Made by a program: the position numbers and the translations under genes
From: Lachnospiraceae bacterium
GTDB lineage: Bacteria > Bacillota_A > Clostridia > Lachnospirales > Lachnospiraceae
Length of the DNA stretch: 15,450 nt
NCBI GenBank assembly: GCA_028694115.1
Contig: JAQUUB010000106.1
Coordinates: 1 to 15,450 of the forward strand
Direction: 5' to 3'
The notes under the pieces: model-generated
Database searches by the model: none
What the model was told of the DNA's origin: nothing
What the model saw: only the letters and a program-made list of their open reading frames with translations
In this document: positions 13,730 to 15,450 of the stretch, piece after piece
Layout of the letters: each line of letters opens with the position of its first letter
How positions within the stretch are numbered: the stretch's first letter is position 1

Positions 13730-15258
13730 TGATATATAGAAATAAGATAATTTCCGTACTTCTTGTAATATGTTTGGTAGCAGGTCTTATGGTAACGGGT
13801 TTGATGCAAAAGGATACTACACAGGAAGAAAAGAGCATATTTGATAATCGTTATAAAGAAAGTCTGATTCTGTGGTATGCAGATGAGGACTTGTCTGATT
13901 ATTTAAATTGTCAGGCGGTTGCATATTTAGAAGAATATAATATTAAAGTTACTCCTGTTTTAGTTTCAGGACTTGATTATCTGGAAAGTATTAATCAGGC
14001 TTCTGTTGCAACAAATGAGATTCCGGATATCTATATTACGAATAATGGGAATCTTGAAAAATCATATTTATCAGGACTTGCAAGTGAGGTCATTGATAAA
14101 AATAATTTTTTAAATGAGAAAAACTTTCCGAAAGCTGCACTTAATGCTATTACGTATCAAGGAAAAAAGGTGGCGTACCCTCTCTATTTTGAAGCAGCAT
14201 TTTTTCTCTTTAATCGGACTTATATGGAGAACTTTGCAAAAGATACAATAGAAGCAGAAAATGATGCAGCAGAGGGTGAAGAAGCACAAGAAGTTCTTTC
14301 ACAAAACATTTCGGCGGATGAAGTTGCAATGGGAGATAATTCTTCTGAGATTACGGTATCGGATCAAGATATTGAAAAAAAGGTAGAAACAGTAATTCCA
14401 ACAACAATTGATGATATTTTGAATTTTGCTGATGAATACGATGCACCTGAAAACGTAGAGTCGGTTTTTAAATGGGATGTCTCTGATATCTTTTATAATT
14501 ACTTTATGGTAGGAAATTATATTAGTGTCGGTGGTGATTGTGGGGATGATGAAAATAATATTGATATTTATAACAGAAACAGTCTTACTTGTTTAAATGT
14601 GTACCAGGATTTGAATCAGTTTTTTTCTATTGAACCTAAGGAAGTTACCTATGATAGTATTATAAAAGAATTTGTGGAAGGGAAAACTGTATTTACCATT
14701 GCAACAACGGATGCTTTTGGGAAAATAGAGGAAGCAAAAGAAAAGGGAGAATTCCAATATGATTATGGTGTTGCAGCTTTACCCGATGTGAGCTCAGAGT
14801 TAAAATCCAGAGGGCTTTCGGTTACGGGTTGTTCTGTAATAAATGGATATTCTCAAAAGAAAGAGGCTGCTAATGATTTTTGTGTTTATCTTTCCGAAGA
14901 GGGTTCCAAGACACTGTATAGTAGAACGAATAAGGTTTCTGCTCATTTGGGGGTAGTATATGAAAATCCTGAAATAGAAAATGCAATGTTAGAATATGAA
15001 AAGTCAGTACCAATTCCTAAAATGGTCTCAGCAGAAAGCTTTTGGGTTCAATTAGAAATAGCCTTTACAAAGATATGGACTGGAAGTGATACACAGGAAA
15101 CGCTTCAGAATATGACAAAAGGATGTGGATATCCAGTTGATGAAGAGCTTGTGAAGAAAATTTCAGATGAATATGCAGCTGCTGCAGCGGCAGAGGCAGC
15201 AGTGGAGGCAGCGGCAGAAGCTGAAGCGGCAGCGGCGGCAGAGGAACAGCCGGAATAG
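13729..15258 (+). CDS. Membrane-anchored family-1 extracellular solute-binding protein
   Basis: A 509-residue protein of the type-1 (maltose/glycerol-phosphate-like) substrate-binding fold, for example LILWYADEDLSDYL, IPDIYITNNG, KKVAYPLYFEAAFFLFNRTYM and the late KEAANDFCVYLSEEGS. Residues 7-26 form one hydrophobic segment after a basic start. There is no lipobox (Cys15 is preceded by LVI) and no clear signal-peptidase site, so it is probably anchored by an uncleaved helix. Residues about 170-222 are an acidic, low-complexity insert. The last 27 residues (483-509) contain 17 Ala and 7 Glu. The start ATG shares one base with the argD stop, implying coupled translation. No permease or ATPase gene follows within the window; the ligand is unknown, and an arginine-related one would be only a context guess. 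Confidence 0.82.
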   Translation: MIYRNKIISVLLVICLVAGLMVTGLMQKDTTQEEKSIFDNRYKESLILWYADEDLSDYLNCQAVAYLEEYNIKVTPVLVSGLDYLESINQASVATNEIPDIYITNNGNLEKSYLSGLASEVIDKNNFLNEKNFPKAALNAITYQGKKVAYPLYFEAAFFLFNRTYMENFAKDTIEAENDAAEGEEAQEVLSQNISADEVAMGDNSSEITVSDQDIEKKVETVIPTTIDDILNFADEYDAPENVESVFKWDVSDIFYNYFMVGNYISVGGDCGDDENNIDIYNRNSLTCLNVYQDLNQFFSIEPKEVTYDSIIKEFVEGKTVFTIATTDAFGKIEEAKEKGEFQYDYGVAALPDVSSELKSRGLSVTGCSVINGYSQKKEAANDFCVYLSEEGSKTLYSRTNKVSAHLGVVYENPEIENAMLEYEKSVPIPKMVSAESFWVQLEIAFTKIWTGSDTQETLQNMTKGCGYPVDEELVKKISDEYAAAAAAEAAVEAAAEAEAAAAAEEQPE

Positions 15259-15279
15259 TAAGTAAAAAAAGCAGTTAGT

Positions 15280-15317
15280 AATAACGGTTTTGAGCTTTGC
15301 ATCAGAACCGTTATTTT
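15280..15317 (+). terminator. Intrinsic terminator after the solute-binding protein gene
   Basis: AATAACGGTTTTGA (15280-15293) pairs with TCAGAACCGTTATT (15302-15315), a 14-bp stem with one G-T wobble and an 8-nt loop, followed by TT. The T-run is short but the stem is strong and lies 22 bases after the stop. It probably ends the argC-to-SBP transcript. Confidence 0.75.
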
Positions 15318-15450
15318 AGTGGTAAGTGTGAAATAAGAAAGTAGATTTTGGGCACAAGTATTTAAGGTGCGAGTTTATCTCACCAAAAAAAGAGTATGGT
15401 CGAAAATGTCAGCTTGTACAGTATTGTTTTTGTAAAAGCTGTAAGGCTTG
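15318..15450. other. Gene-free window end with one hairpin
   Basis: No coding region is visible. AGTGTGAAA (15325-15333) matches the head of the structured repeat for 9 bases, but the rest does not follow that pattern. CAGCTT (15410-15415) with AAGCTG (15436-15441), plus TACA/TGTA inside and one mismatch, forms a hairpin with a 10-nt loop. It may belong to the leader of the next gene or to another structured element. Confidence 0.4.

Noticed and set aside
15105..15302. Minus-strand open frame rich in Ala/Ser opposite the solute-binding protein tail
   Set aside because: It is the complement of the GCN-rich tail, has no ribosome site and no family resemblance.
15325..15450. Third copy of the structured repeat at the window end
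   Set aside because: Only AGTGTGAAA matches the head. The GAAGAAG/CTTCTTC stem and the CGCT stem are missing, so I do not count it as a copy.

Overview
The window comes from an AT-rich, Gram-positive anaerobe of the Clostridia, most likely a Lachnospiraceae / Lachnoclostridium-type genome. Reasons: strong GGAGG-type ribosome sites, an agr-like peptide signalling locus, a protein resembling DUF5721, a DegV protein, an M18 aminopeptidase and a clostridial-style arginine cluster. The lineage is an inference from gene content and composition.

Region 1 (1-2839, + strand) is a four-gene agr-type quorum-sensing locus in the order kinase, propeptide, AgrB, regulator. It holds a 5'-truncated AgrC-like GHKL kinase, a 48-residue AgrD-like propeptide (1340-1486), an AgrB peptidase with its His/Cys pair, and a LytTR response regulator. 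The propeptide has its own promoter, preceded by phased T-tracts. The regulator carries Glu where the phospho-accepting Asp is expected, so it is probably an atypical, phosphorylation-independent or mimic form.

Region 2 (2840-7076) is mixed housekeeping. It has a structured repeat element, a DUF5721-like gene (-) divergent from an M18 aminopeptidase (+), a DegV lipid-binding protein (+), a bidirectional terminator, and a DUF1294 membrane protein followed by an orphan LytTR regulator (both -).

Region 3 (7077-13729) is arginine biosynthesis. argG (-) diverges from argC - GNAT - argJ - argB - argD (+). The 281-bp divergent spacer holds two promoters of identical form (TTGCAT-N17-TATATT) and several ARG-box-like sites, so both arms are probably repressed by ArgR/AhrC. 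ArgJ with an arginine-sensitive-type ArgB points to the cyclic acetyl pathway with feedback at the kinase. argF and argH are not in the window.

Region 4 (13729-15450) holds a membrane-anchored family-1 solute-binding protein, started by a stop/start overlap with argD and ending in an Ala/Glu-rich tail, then a terminator and about 130 bases with no recognised gene.

The least conventional feature is a roughly 128-bp repeat present twice (2841-2968 and 12321-12447). Each copy begins within 3 bases after a stop codon (agrA and argB) and folds into three successive hairpins. Several base pairs differ between the copies with both partners changed, so structure is conserved while sequence drifts. 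The tail of copy 1 runs into a 15-base sequence identical to the head of copy 2, suggesting a unit that can be arranged head to tail.
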